Source: Nereocystis luetkeana
Lineage: Eukaryota > Sar > Phaeophyceae > Laminariales > Laminariaceae
Direction: 5' to 3'
DNA: 64,000 bases
Assembly (NCBI GenBank): GCA_031213475.1
Contig: JARUPZ010000002.1
Location: 16,022,738-16,086,737 of the forward strand
Positions 50,200 through 61,800 of the stretch are shown here, piece by piece (the stretch's first letter is position 1; the number at the start of each line of letters is the position of its first letter). Made by a program: the position numbers and the translations under genes. A model generated the notes under the pieces. That model saw only the letters and a list, made by a program, of their open reading frames with translations. It made no database searches and was not told where the DNA came from.

Positions 50200-50705
50200 A
50201 ATTCTTCTTCAGCTCGTTCCTTTCAATCAGGTGTCTTGCCACATCCCCTGCGAGGGGGCACGACAGTTTGCTTTCAATTCTTCTATTTTTTTTCCCTCCG
50301 ATATGTCGTCTTTGTTCTCGTTTTTCTTTGGTTCTCTTTTGTTTTTCTGTATTTCACAGAAAGTGTGTGTGGCGTGCCTGTCGTGCCATCATGACTGATG
50401 GGATCGCATTGCCCACAATTTATATTAGTAATTGCTGTGCATTATTTCCTTTCGTTTCTCTATTTCATAGAATGTGTATGTCGTGCCTGTCGTATCTCAT
50501 CTAGTATGATGGCATTGCCCACTGCAGTGCTTACTGCATACCACCTGGTACGTGGCAACGTAGTATCTCTGTGGCGTAGCTTTGTGACCACATAACTTGT
50601 ATCTCTTCTAGGCTGTAGGATCGAAGAATCGGCACGGACACTGGTTGTGCTGGATGTCGACGGGTAGAAAGAACGGTTCAATGTGAAGAACACACACACA
50701 TACTG
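50200..50705 (+). mobile_element. CA-tailed LINE fragment, plus orientation
   Basis: Starts at TTCAGCTCGTTCC, corresponding to about 52437 of the longer copy, includes GGGGGCACGACAGTTTG and ends TTCAATGTGAAGAACACACA. The 5' truncation point differs from the other copies. Confidence 0.75.
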
Positions 50706-50759
50706 CATCAGGTACATATGCTGCTGCGTTACACGTCGTACCATTAAATAGTACGCTTC

Positions 50760-52835
50760 AGCCAAGAAGCCATCGCAAGGGATTTGGTCCAACCCAGTGA
50801 TGCAGGAGTAGAACAGGGAAGCAGGAGCCATTGGCGTGCGTGCGAAGGGCTGTATGGGGCATGTTGTACGCCGATGACGCAGGAATTGTCTCGAGGTCGG
50901 CTGAAGGGCTCGCGAAAATGATGACAGTCATCGTGACTGTCTTCGAAGCAGCAGGCCTCACGGCGTCGGAAAAGAAGACAGAGACAATGCTTCTACAAAC
51001 ACCAGACCAGACAACCCTTGCACCACCGCTCGTCATCGAAGCAGCAGGCCAGAGGTATAAGCAGACGACCCAGTTACTATACCTAGGCGGCATTATCCAC
51101 GAAAACACTGACCTCTCGCTCGAAATGAACCGACGGACCCGTCTCATGCGAGCATGCCTCAAACGGTTCGGCCCGGAGTTGTATGATAGGACGACCGCCC
51201 CCCTTAGCCTAAAAGTCCGAATGCTGAAGGCCGAGATAATTGAGACCCTGCTGTACGGGTGTGTGACGTGGACCCTCAGAGCGGAACACTTTGCCAAGCT
51301 TCGAACGGCTCACCACCAAGTCCTGTTGCGAGTCATTCAATGGATTGGCTTCCAGCGCCGACTTCGTACTGACCATGCCACCCTCTCGTACGCGAAGGCC
51401 CTCAAGATGTCACGTTGCGAGAGCATTGAAACGACCATTCGTAAACGGCGGCTCTTCTTTGCGGGGGGCGTGGCACGGCAAAGCAAGGAGCGATTACCCA
51501 GTCGGGTAATGTTCGGGACGATGGCTAGTGGGGAGAATCCGAGACCAGGCGGAGGGTTTAAGACTTGGCATAGATGCATAGTCGAAGACCTTAGGGGGTT
51601 CCGAGCCACCGAAGGGTCAACGGAAGTTGCCCCCTTGGTGTTTGGAATTGAGACCGAGTTGTGGTTCACTGCAGCCAAAAAGGCGGGGAAGTGGTACCGG
51701 GGGACCCTTGAAGCAGCCGAACGGTTCATGGTGAGGTGGCACGAGGCTGAGAGTGAGATGAGTAGGCAGCGCCGCGCATCCGCCGTGGATGGTGTCCAAG
51801 GGAATGGGGGGGAAGGGGGCAACAGGAGAAGTGGCAGAAAGCCCGACCAAGGGAATGCGGAGAGGGGGGGGAACACGAGGAGTAGAAGGGAAACTGCGGT
51901 GGACGAAAGTAGGAAGGAGATGGCAGACAGGTTAGCAAGACACCAGGCCGACTAGGAAGTAGAACATGACTATACTACTAGTGCTACCAACTGGTGCAGC
52001 TGGTTCGAACGTGGTCTTCCCTTGTCTTCTCTTCTTTTTGTTTTATTTTTTTCCTTCTTGCGCTGATTCTCCGTGATTTTCAATTTGTTTTTTTTCTCTT
52101 CCTTTTTTCGATGGATAAGCCGTATTGAAGGAATCGTGTGGCGTGGGAGGATGACGAGCCTGCTCTATTTGTTTCGTATTGTCTGACGCCAAGGGGCTGG
52201 GCATAGTTGACGAACGCAGGGCGGAGACGGCAGTCTGGGTAGCAAGCTACCAGGCGGACTAGCAGGGAGAACCTGGCTATACTACTCGTACCACAAACTG
52301 CTGCCGGTACCTGGAGGGTGCTTCGTGCTTTGGTTTGCCTGTTATTTGTTATTTCCCCTTTGTTATTTTTCCCTTGGTTCTTTGTCTTAGTATGTTTACA
52401 AGTATTAATAGGGGTGTTCTTGTTATTTTTCCTTTTTTTCCAACTCGTTTTTTTCAAGTGTTTGCCACATCACCTGCGGGGGGGGGGCACGACAGTTTGT
52501 TTCTTCTATTTTTTCTTCTACTTTTCTTCTTCTCTTTCGATTTGTCTTCTTTGTTTTTTGTTTTCTCTTTGTTTGTTTCCTTTCGTTTCTCTTTTTCATA
52601 GAATGTGTATGTCGTCCCTGTCGTATCTAGTATGATGACATGGAATTGCATTGCCCACTGCTGCTGTGCTTACTGCATACCAGGTACGTGGCAACGTACT
52701 GTAGTATCTCTGTAGCTTAGTTTTGTGACCACAGAACTTGTATCTCTTCTAGGATTGAAGAATCGGCACGGACACTGGTTGTGCTGGATGTCAACGGGTA
52801 GAAAGAACGGTTTAATGTGAAGAACACACACATAC
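50760..52835 (+). mobile_element. Longest CA-tailed LINE copy, 5'-truncated
   Basis: Contains the 3' part of the reverse-transcriptase ORF (50831-51955) and an 880-bp T-rich 3' region ending TTTAATGTGAAGAACACACA. The 5' half (endonuclease, first RT blocks) is absent; sequence before about 50800 is not coding in the RT frame. The same 3' end occurs at 45849, 48530, 49540 and 50705. Confidence 0.85.
50831..51955 (+). pseudogene. Non-LTR reverse transcriptase, N-terminally truncated
   Basis: 374 residues open to a TAG. It begins at the catalytic RT block: MLYADDAGIVSRS contains the YxDD active site. Then come FEAAGLTASEKKTETM (thumb approach), QLLYLGGIIHE and ETLLYGCVTWTL, all usual in LINE-type RTs. 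The C-terminal region (GFKTWHRCIVEDLRGF, WYRGTLEAAERFM) ends in a Gly/Arg-rich tail. Upstream RT blocks and the endonuclease are missing, so the copy cannot be autonomous. Its own frame has no stops, suggesting recent insertion. Confidence 0.85.
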
Positions 52836-53118
52836 ATGTAGATGTGCAGAAGAGAGAAAACATAACCGGTGGTGTGCGATTCCAACCTCTAAATCAAACT
52901 CGCTCTCTCTTCTCGTATGTGCAGTATCCCTAGCCATCCCTAACCAAGCATGCCTTCCACGTACGTAATATTCAATCCCACTTCGACAAACCTGAGGTTT
53001 CCTCACGTGCAATTGTACGCTTTAGCCTCTGCACACGAGCGATGCTCTCGTGCGCGCGGTATTTTTGGTGGCTGGCCCCATGTTTCATTTCATGACTTTT
53101 CATGACCTCTTTTTTTTT

Positions 53119-53814
53119 CAGGGATCTTTACGGTTATCCGTCCGTGCACGGTGCGTTTTTTTCATGTCGAAAATCCTACGGTCCGGTTCGGTGCGGTTTT
53201 AAAACATCGGAAATCTTACGGTGCGGTTCGGTGCGGTTTTCAGGTATTGTAAATCCTACGGTGCGGTTCGGTTTTGAGATATATCCTACAGTGCGGTTCG
53301 GTGGGGTTTTCAAAAATCGGAAATCCTACGGTGCGGTTCGGTGCGGTTTTCAGATATTGTGCAGCCTACGGTGCGGTTCGGTTTTGTGATAAATCCTACG
53401 GTGCGGTTCGGTGCGGTTTTCAAAATTCGGAAATCCTACGGTGCGGTTCGGTGCGGTTTTAGAGAATCGTAAATCTTACGGTGCGGTTCGGTTTAGTGAT
53501 ATATCATACGGTCCCGTTCGGTTCGATTCCCCGTTGAATCGGCTTTTCTACGGTGCGGTTTCAATCCCCGTAGGGAAAACCGTACAACACACGTTTTTCT
53601 CTACGGTGCACCGTATATATAAACCGTACTAAACCGCGGTTTCGTACGGTTCTCAGGCTTTTATCGGGGCACTATAACGAAACCGCTGTTTCTACGGTGC
53701 AGTTTTCCTATTTCGTAAAACCTACGGTGCGGTGCGGTGCGGTGCGGTGCGGTGCGGTTAACCGCACCGAACCGCACCGAACCGATGGGAAAAACCGCAC
53801 CGTAAAGAACCCTG
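53119..53814. mobile_element. hAT-like element filled with TACGGTGCGGTTCGG arrays
   Basis: Left end CAGGGATCTTTACGG and right end CCGTAAAGAACCCTG are inverted repeats. Both sides are flanked by at least eight T, compatible with an 8-bp target duplication but not diagnostic in a T run. The interior (53180-53770) is tandem TACGGTGCGGTTCGGTGCGG plus TTTT with spacers of about 30-45 bp. It has no transposase. It lies just upstream of the SEC14 exon at 53887. Confidence 0.7.
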
Positions 53815-53886
53815 TTTTTTTTTTCCCTCCTTTCTCCTTTTTCGTGCTTTGTCCCTTCTTTCGTCCCCTTTGTTTATCGCTCTCAG

Positions 53887-56800
53887 GCGGAGTCGCGGCA
53901 ACGCCGTTCCTTGCGCCGGCCAATTGGAGGCATTTTCCGAAGGGTGTTCGGTGACAAGGACCGGAAGAGGAAAGAGCGGCAGCAGCAGCAGCAGCAGCGG
54001 TTAGCAGCGGTGGGAGAAGAGGAGGATAACCAGCAATGGCGAGCGAAGGAGGAAGAAGCGCCCCCCCCCAAGAAGGATGGGGAGAGGACTAGGAAAGACT
54101 GGACCGAGCCGCGTAAGGACCGGGACGAATTGGCGAGCCACTCCGAAGGTGATTCCCAAGCGAGCTTGCGAAGCGCAAAGCGGAAGCTGCGGGCTCTGCG
54201 GAGTTGGTGGAGGCGTTTTGTCGCAAAAGCGGGGATCGGGGGGACGAAGAAGGTTAAGCGGGACGGCGTGGTGGATGCGAAAGCTAGGCTGGTGGAGGAG
54301 CTTCGGAAGAAGCTGGAACAACACCCGGAGGAGCTCTGGGCCCGCGCGAAGGCCGTGCTCCACGAGCTAGACGACAACATGCTCTTGAGGTATTCTATTT
54401 ACTGTTTCGTGGCGAAACACGGCAATAGCCGCTGAGCTCTGATAGACCTATAGCCTGGCGGCTACGATTTGCACACGCTTTTTTAGAGCATTTTATTTTC
54501 CTATTTTGCGTGGTGCAGGGCAAGCAAAACAACAGTCGCTTTTAGCTGTTACATGGCCTGGCAGCTGTGGAAGTGCTCTTGACATGTTTAATTTTTTTTG
54601 TTGTATAAAAGTAGCCAAAGCGCTAGGTACAGCTGCTACATACGCGTAAGTAGCCCGACGGGGTACGGAGGAAGTTCTCTATGTTCGTGCGGTCTGCTGT
54701 CGTGTGCTCCGTCCGACGTGCGCTTGGACGTTTTACGCGGTGATTGCTTTAGGCACTCGATGCTGATCAGGGGCCGCGATCACGCGTTCGGGGCGTATGA
54801 ACGTTTCACACGTTGCATAGATAAATGGTAAGAGGGACCAACCACTGCTGCTGGACCTGGTCTGGACCTGGTCCCTGGTATAATACCGACTATTATTGGG
54901 AAACTCTGAAGGGGATTCGCAGAAACTATTACGGGGGACCACAGTAAATAGGACCACATAGTGTTAGTAAAAAAAGGAAATATTCAGCTTTTTGTGTGTA
55001 GTGTAGGTCCTGTTTACTATGGCCCCTCCGAAATACCTCAGTCGAGAGCCCCGTCGTTCAGATACGTGTTTCGGCCCTAACCCACCCCTGCTTACCGCTC
55101 AACTATACTATCACGGGGGACCATATTAAATAGGACGTACGGTACACACAAAAACCTATATATTTCGCTATTTTTACCAACAATATTTGGTCCTATTTAC
55201 TATGGCCCCCCGTAATACAGTACGAGGTATACCAGGTATACAGCAGTACTCCCGGGGGTGGTAAAACGGTGCATTAACCCCTTTTAGGGCCGCAGTCCCG
55301 TCTTGGGGACAATTTACTTGTAATTAGAGTACTTTGTCCCCACAGATGGGAGTGCGGCACTAAAAGGGTTAACCCCTTTAGAACTCCAGTCCCGTTTTGG
55401 AGACAATCCACTCAAAATCCAAGTAAGTTGTCCCCAATTGTCCCCAAAACGAAACTGCAGTCCTAAAAGGGTTAAGGGGCCTCGATTTTCTGCCCACAAT
55501 TTTTGCCCGCTAAGTGCTGACGTTATATATAACCCTATTAGGACTGCGGCCCCGCTATGCTGACGGGCAACCTGCTCATAATTTCAGTGGTTCGTCCCTG
55601 AAACGGGACTGCTCCGGTCCGAAAAGGTTTAGGGTGCTGGCAGCAACTCTGGCGAGAGACGTTGGTATGGTAAGGGGCCTCCAATCCCGAACGTACTACT
55701 ATTACGGGGGGCCATAGTAAATAGGACCAAATGTTGTTAGTAAAAATAGCGAAATGTATAGGTTTGTGTGTGTACCGTAGGCCCTATTTAATTTGGTCCC
55801 CCGTAATATTATTAGGGGCGGTTTGAAAGGGGCTACCTACTGTACTGTGATAATAGACCGCGGTTTGTCCCCTTGGCCCCCCCCCCCCGCCCCCCCTCCC
55901 CTACGCTCTATTTGTTGCGTCGAAAAGACGTCAGCTGTGAGATGGAGGACTCGGTCGAAACTCGTATATGCAAGCTTGAGCGTGTTTTTTTTTTTTGTAG
56001 CCGGTACCATATATACGGGCTTTGTATCACCTCTACCAGGGCATTCGAGGGGTTATGTTGTAAGGAGGCCTTGACGCGCCCAGCAACACCGGCGCTACTT
56101 ATTTATTGCCACCGGCACTGTTATTGGCATTTTCGCCTGAGACACGCCCATGGTGTGTAGTTACTTTCGTCAACTTCTGTGGGACGTTTACCGGGGGTTT
56201 TTTTCGCATCAAGTTTCCCTCCCCCCCCCCCCCCCCCCCCCTCCCCCCCCCCGCCCCCGCGCCGCAGATATTTGGAGATGGCGTTTTGGACGATGGAAAC
56301 CGGGGGGAAGCCGCTCGCGGAAGCTATCGGCGACTCGGTGCGTTGGCGGGAAGAGGTGGGACCTCACCTCGTCACGGAGGGAGAGGTAAGCTTGGCGCGA
56401 TCGAGAAACCGGTGTGCTGCTGTACGTAGGCCTTTTTTTTTTGGGAGGGGGGGGGGGGGGGGAGGGGGGCGCGAATTAACGACCGACGGAGTTTCGCGTC
56501 ACGGTACGGGGATGACGGTATAGCCCATCTCGACGGAAGCGTACGTAAGGAGCGCTAGGCATTTGATATTTATACACAAATGGTCTTTACATTTCCGTCC
56601 AGAGTCGTGTATAGTAGCAACGTTGATCACTCACGAAAAAAGAAAGGAAACCAAGGTACTCTGGCCAGAAATATAAGAACCGCTTGGTCTTCATATTAAT
56701 GTAGAAAGCGTAGTATCTCTTGAGTTCACGTGAGATGCCTGTTTTGTTCACAACCGACGGAATTAATTATTTGTAGTCATGGTCTCTACCGACGGAAAAT

Positions 56801-58780
56801 TAAATGGCTTAGTTTGTTTAGAGGCAGAGAGAAGAGAAGGACGGCCACCTTCGTTCCGTGCCCCCTTGTGGCTTCTCGTGATAGGTACACGAGTAGAGCA
56901 CGGCACTGTTCGCTGCCGATTGATAGGCCTAAAGGCTAGGCCTACTGGTCCTTCTATTTGCGCCTAGAGATGTGTCTGTGTTTTCCAGAACCGAGTTGAA
57001 TCGCCACACGGAGCACAGCTAGCTGCGGAAGTGGGGGGAACGTAATGTTAATGTTCACTACCATATACCAGGTACCATGGTACAGTTATTTTACACATTT
57101 CATACATGATACATGCGCGGGAGGATCGACATTTAAAAAAAAACAGGAAACAAGAAAAAAACAAAAAAAAACATTGTACGACTCGTGAAAAAAAACAAAT
57201 GTATCACCTGTGCATCGGAAGGTTACGTACAGTAGAATTAGTTGTTGCTACTCTATGTATCGGCTGTGAAAAAATGCTCGACCGGCGAGGAGGGAGATTC
57301 GAGGTGGCCCCTCTCCTCTCTCCCTGCGGGCAACACACCTACCAGGGTGCCACGTTGTCCCTAGACATTAGAACCGCCTGGATTAGATGAGTCATACGAG
57401 ATTTTTCCAGGAAAATGCGTGGAGTTAGCAAGAGACACTAACATTTTCGTGGCCCCATCACCTTTTTCAAACTGGTATTTTTTTTTGTTTTTTTTGTTTT
57501 CCTACCCCCTCGTACCAGGTAGGCGTTTTACCGTGTTCGGCCGTTATTATTAGTCTCTTAGTATAGCGATCGTTTTCTCGCCGCTATCTAGTGAGCCAGA
57601 CTTCACCGCGGGGTGGTGGGGGGGGGGAATGGGTGTACTCGACATCATGCATGGCCGTAGTGGGTGGGTGTGCTGATGTGTGTGTGTGTGTGGGGGGGGG
57701 GGGGGGGTGTACTCGATAGGAGAGATGTACTCGATCTCATGCATGGCCGTAGTCGTATGACCATAGTGTGTGTGGGGGGGGGGAGGGGGGGATTAGTTTG
57801 TTTTGAAGGGGTTGTAGGCGTGCCTTCCGCCCGCCCGGTCGTGTGTCGCGTGTTTGCAGGCAGCATTATGTACGTATTATGCATGCATGGCACCCTTATG
57901 TGTTGCGCGTCCTCTCTTCTCCTGCCTTTGGCCTCCTTTGGCAGGTGATTGAGGAGGCAGAGGGTGGCAAGCTTTACGTCAGGGGGCACGACCGCCAAGG
58001 GAGGCCGATCATACACTACTCCCCGGGCCTGGAGATAAGCTTCGACACCGAGAGGGTGAGGCAAGCGGCAGGTAGCTGTTGTGTGTCGGGGGGCAGGGGG
58101 GGGGCGGGCCGCGCCCGCGTCGTGGAATATTTAGCTTAGGCGAGGAGAGGAGGAGGGGAGGGAATGCTCCCATGGAACAGCGAGGCGAGGAATAGGAAGC
58201 CGGTCAGTCAAGCGGTCAAAGTGAAGGCCTCTTTTGGCCTCAAATATACGTTTTTTGAGCGTAGGGAGCAGGTCAGGCAAGCGGTCAAAGCCAAGGCCAC
58301 TTTCGGCCTTATTATAGTAGTTTTAATGTGGGGCGGTCAGTCAAGGGGTCGAACCGCAAAGTCCTCTTAGTGCGGGTGGCCATAGTATACATACGGTAGT
58401 AACCAGACCCCAGGATGGACCCTGAAACCATGTATCCTCCTATATTTCCACATCATACTTGGTTCTCACTATTACTAGTGTGTCCCCCCGTATCTATAAT
58501 ATTATTATTGGCATCTTTGCCCAAGAAGGGGTGCGTGCGGCCGGCGACTGTTGGGGGGGGGGGTGTACTCGATAGGAGAGATGTACTCGATCTCATGCAT
58601 GGCCGGGGGGGGGGGGGGGGGCATCTTACTCCCGTTACACTGTGCTTGCTCCAAAAAGAGGTCTTCGGGTACCGTACGGCGGTCCGAGCGCCAGTGGTAC
58701 CCAACCCACCCGTTTTGAAGAAGGGAAACGCGGGTGTAGAGGAGGAGGCACCACGAAATTTCAAGAGAAAAACAACAAAC

Positions 58781-58829
<49 letters not shown>

Positions 58830-61800
58830 CGTTGCAAGTAGATGGGAAGACCAGCAACATTTTTCACTTTTTGAGGGAACGAGGTATTTTGTAGGGTATC
58901 GCGGACCCCATTGCCCTGTGTGAAGCTATACACCTCATGCTCATTTTTTGACATATCGAACGTTCGTTGCGCCTTTGTTCTGCTTTCATGAGTCTCGAAT
59001 TATGCCCTTGTTTCTGCCCTGTGTCTAATCTCTACCCAGTCTCGCTCAATTTTCCAGTAAATGTACACACCGGGTGTCCCCTATCCCCTCTACCCAATCA
59101 CGCCTCCCCAAGTTGAGATTGAGCACATCGCTACAGAAAGCCTCAGGCTTCGTTTGTTCAGTCGCCCACATGTATTATATATTATACAAGGCGCTTCGCT
59201 CCGCGGGCGGCCTACGCCGCCCGCTACGCTCGCTCAGGAAGGAAAAAAGTACATCAAATTATGTTAAGCGAACAGAGGTCCACGATTGAGTTTAGTGTTT
59301 TCAAGGATCGTAATTGCAAACCGGCGACTTGATAATGCCAAGAGTCCCGCCGCCATGCTTCAGGAAAAAACAGCTCCGACGTCAGCTTGGATGCCACATA
59401 TACGCTTCGCGTCGCAGATGTCGTACGTACGTACATACCCCAGGTAGGGTACTACTGTCTGTTATACTTATTTTCTTCTTTCGATATGCTCAACCTGGTA
59501 CGTCTGTACTGTATGTACGAAGAAAGCGAAAGCACAGCACGGTACAGCAGCAAAAACAATAAAAATGAAACCGAAAACTCGGAAAGGAAAAAAATCCCCG
59601 TCCCCTCTCGTGTAATATTTTTCTGCCTGATTGGAACACCTTACAGCCGCAACCCGGTCGAAAAGAAGAGGCTCCGTGGGCGGCCTACGCCGCCCGCTAC
59701 GCTCGCTCAGGAAGGAAAAAAAGTACATCAAATTATGCGAAGCGAACAGAGGTCCACGATTAAGTTTAGTGTTTTCAAGGATCGTAATTGCAAACCGGCG
59801 ACTTGATAATGCCAAGAGTCCCGCCGCCATGCTTCAGGAAAAAACAGCTCCGACGTCAGCTTGGATGCCACATATACGCTTCGCGTCGCAGATGTCGTAC
59901 GTACGTACATACCCCAGGTAGGGTACTACTGTCTGTTATACTTATTTTCTTCTTTCGATATGCTCAACCTGGTACGTCTGTACTGTATGTACGAAGAAAG
60001 CGAAAGCACAGCACGGTACAGCAGCAAAAACAATAAAAATGAAACCGAAAACTCGGAAAGGAAAAAAATCCCCGTCCCCTCTCGTGTAATATTTTTCTGC
60101 CTGATTGGAACACCTTACAGCCGCAACCCGGTCGAAAAGAAGAGGCTCCGTGGGCGGCCTACGCCGCCCGCTACGCTCGCTCAGGAAGGAAAAAAAGTAC
60201 ATCAAATTATGCGAAGCGAACAGAGGTCCACGATTAAGTTTAGTGTTTTCAAGGATCGTAATTGCAAACCGGCGACTTGATAATGCCAAGAGTCCCGCCG
60301 CCATGCTTCAGGAAAAAACAGCTCCGACGTCAGCTTGGATGCCACATGTACGCTTCGCGTCGCGGATGTCGTACGTACGTACATACACCCCAGGTAGGGT
60401 ACTACTGTCTGTACTTATTTTCTTCTTTCGATATGCTCTACCATGGTATGTCTGTACTGTATGTACGAAGAAAGCGAAAGCACAGCACGGCACAGCAGCA
60501 AAAACAATGAAAATGAAACCGAAAACTCGGAAAGGAAAGAAAATCCCCGTCCCCTCTCGTGTAATATTTTTCTGCCTGGTTGGAACACCTTACTCCCGGT
60601 CGAAAAGATGAAAAGAAACAAATCGCACAGAAGAGCTTCTCTCTCAGCCTCGTACGCCGCCCGCCCCTCTCGCGACCACCTCGCTACCGATTCGGTCCGG
60701 GTAAAGCTTTTCATCACTCTCTGCCACAATCAGCCCCGTCGCCCGCCCCGCGTGAAGCCCGGTGCTCACCGTGGCCGTCGTTCGCCAGCTCGATAACGTT
60801 GGTGTTCCAACTGCACACCTCCCTCTTTCAACTTCAGCGTGGTCGCAAAAATAAGCACCGCTTGAATATTATCTTGCCATCCCGAACGACCTTTATAAAG
60901 TCGTACATACTCTATCAACAATCATAAATCGAAGCCAGACAAAGCCCGTTTATTCACCCCTCGTGTCTCGAGGCACACGCGACGCCTAGGCACGAAAGCG
61001 GCCACCCCGCTCCTTGCAACCCCCCCTCTACCCGCCAGCACCCGCTGGCACCCGCGACGGTTCCGGGTCCTCTATCGATGCCGTGCTCGGAGAACACGCA
61101 CGCACACGAAACGAAAGAAGAAAAAAGGAAGAAATGATCGAGAAAACAAAGAACTGCTGGAAAGGTCCGGCAAGTAATGAAAGGAGGCGGTTTGGAAGTG
61201 GGAGCTCTGAGAGGCCAGGGATGCACCAACCGAGCACGCTCAGAGGTTGTGATCTAAGTATGTAGTTCTATATTATAGATATACCTGGTATTGAGGCATT
61301 CTCTTTTTTGTATCGTCTCTTAAAAATACAAAATAAAAGTTTTGCTCATCCCTGTACAGCCTTACACGAAGGCTAATACCAGGTACCAGGGTATAGTGCG
61401 CAGTAGAGTTTTTATCGTACTGAAATTAAACAGCTCGAATGCCCCCCCCCCCCCCACCCACCCACCCACCCACCCTTCCCCCGGTTTTTGTACCACGTGC
61501 ACAAAATGTTTGTAGGGGCTGAAGCTGTTGTTCTACACGCTGGAAAGGGCAAGGACCATGCTGCCGCGGGGACAGAATCAGTTCGCGGTTATCGTGAACT
61601 GCGAGGGCTTCGGGCCCTCCAAGACGCCCCCGCTGGCGATGCTCAAAACGGCGTTCGTTGCCATGCAGAAGCACTACCCGATGCGTTTGGGTTACGTGGT
61701 GATGGTCAACACCGGGGGACCCATCGCGTTGGTGTGGAAGGTACGACATCGTTTTAAGCATCAGGGCTTGGTTAACGAGTCGGGTCGGAGTGAAACCTCG

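Larger units (their letters stand above)
44883..53886. other. Nested transposon region
   Basis: About 9 kb made mainly of non-LTR retrotransposon copies, hairpin MITEs and two TIR elements (listed separately). No host exon seen. Possibly one long intron of the SEC14 gene, otherwise intergenic. Confidence 0.6.

Noticed and set aside
58453..58954. Poly-Val / poly-Cys frames
   Set aside because: By-products of the AAC microsatellite at 58776-58831.
59387..60611. Repeated frames of 139 and 168 aa
   Set aside because: Identical frames recur every 474 bp with the tandem array; no homology.
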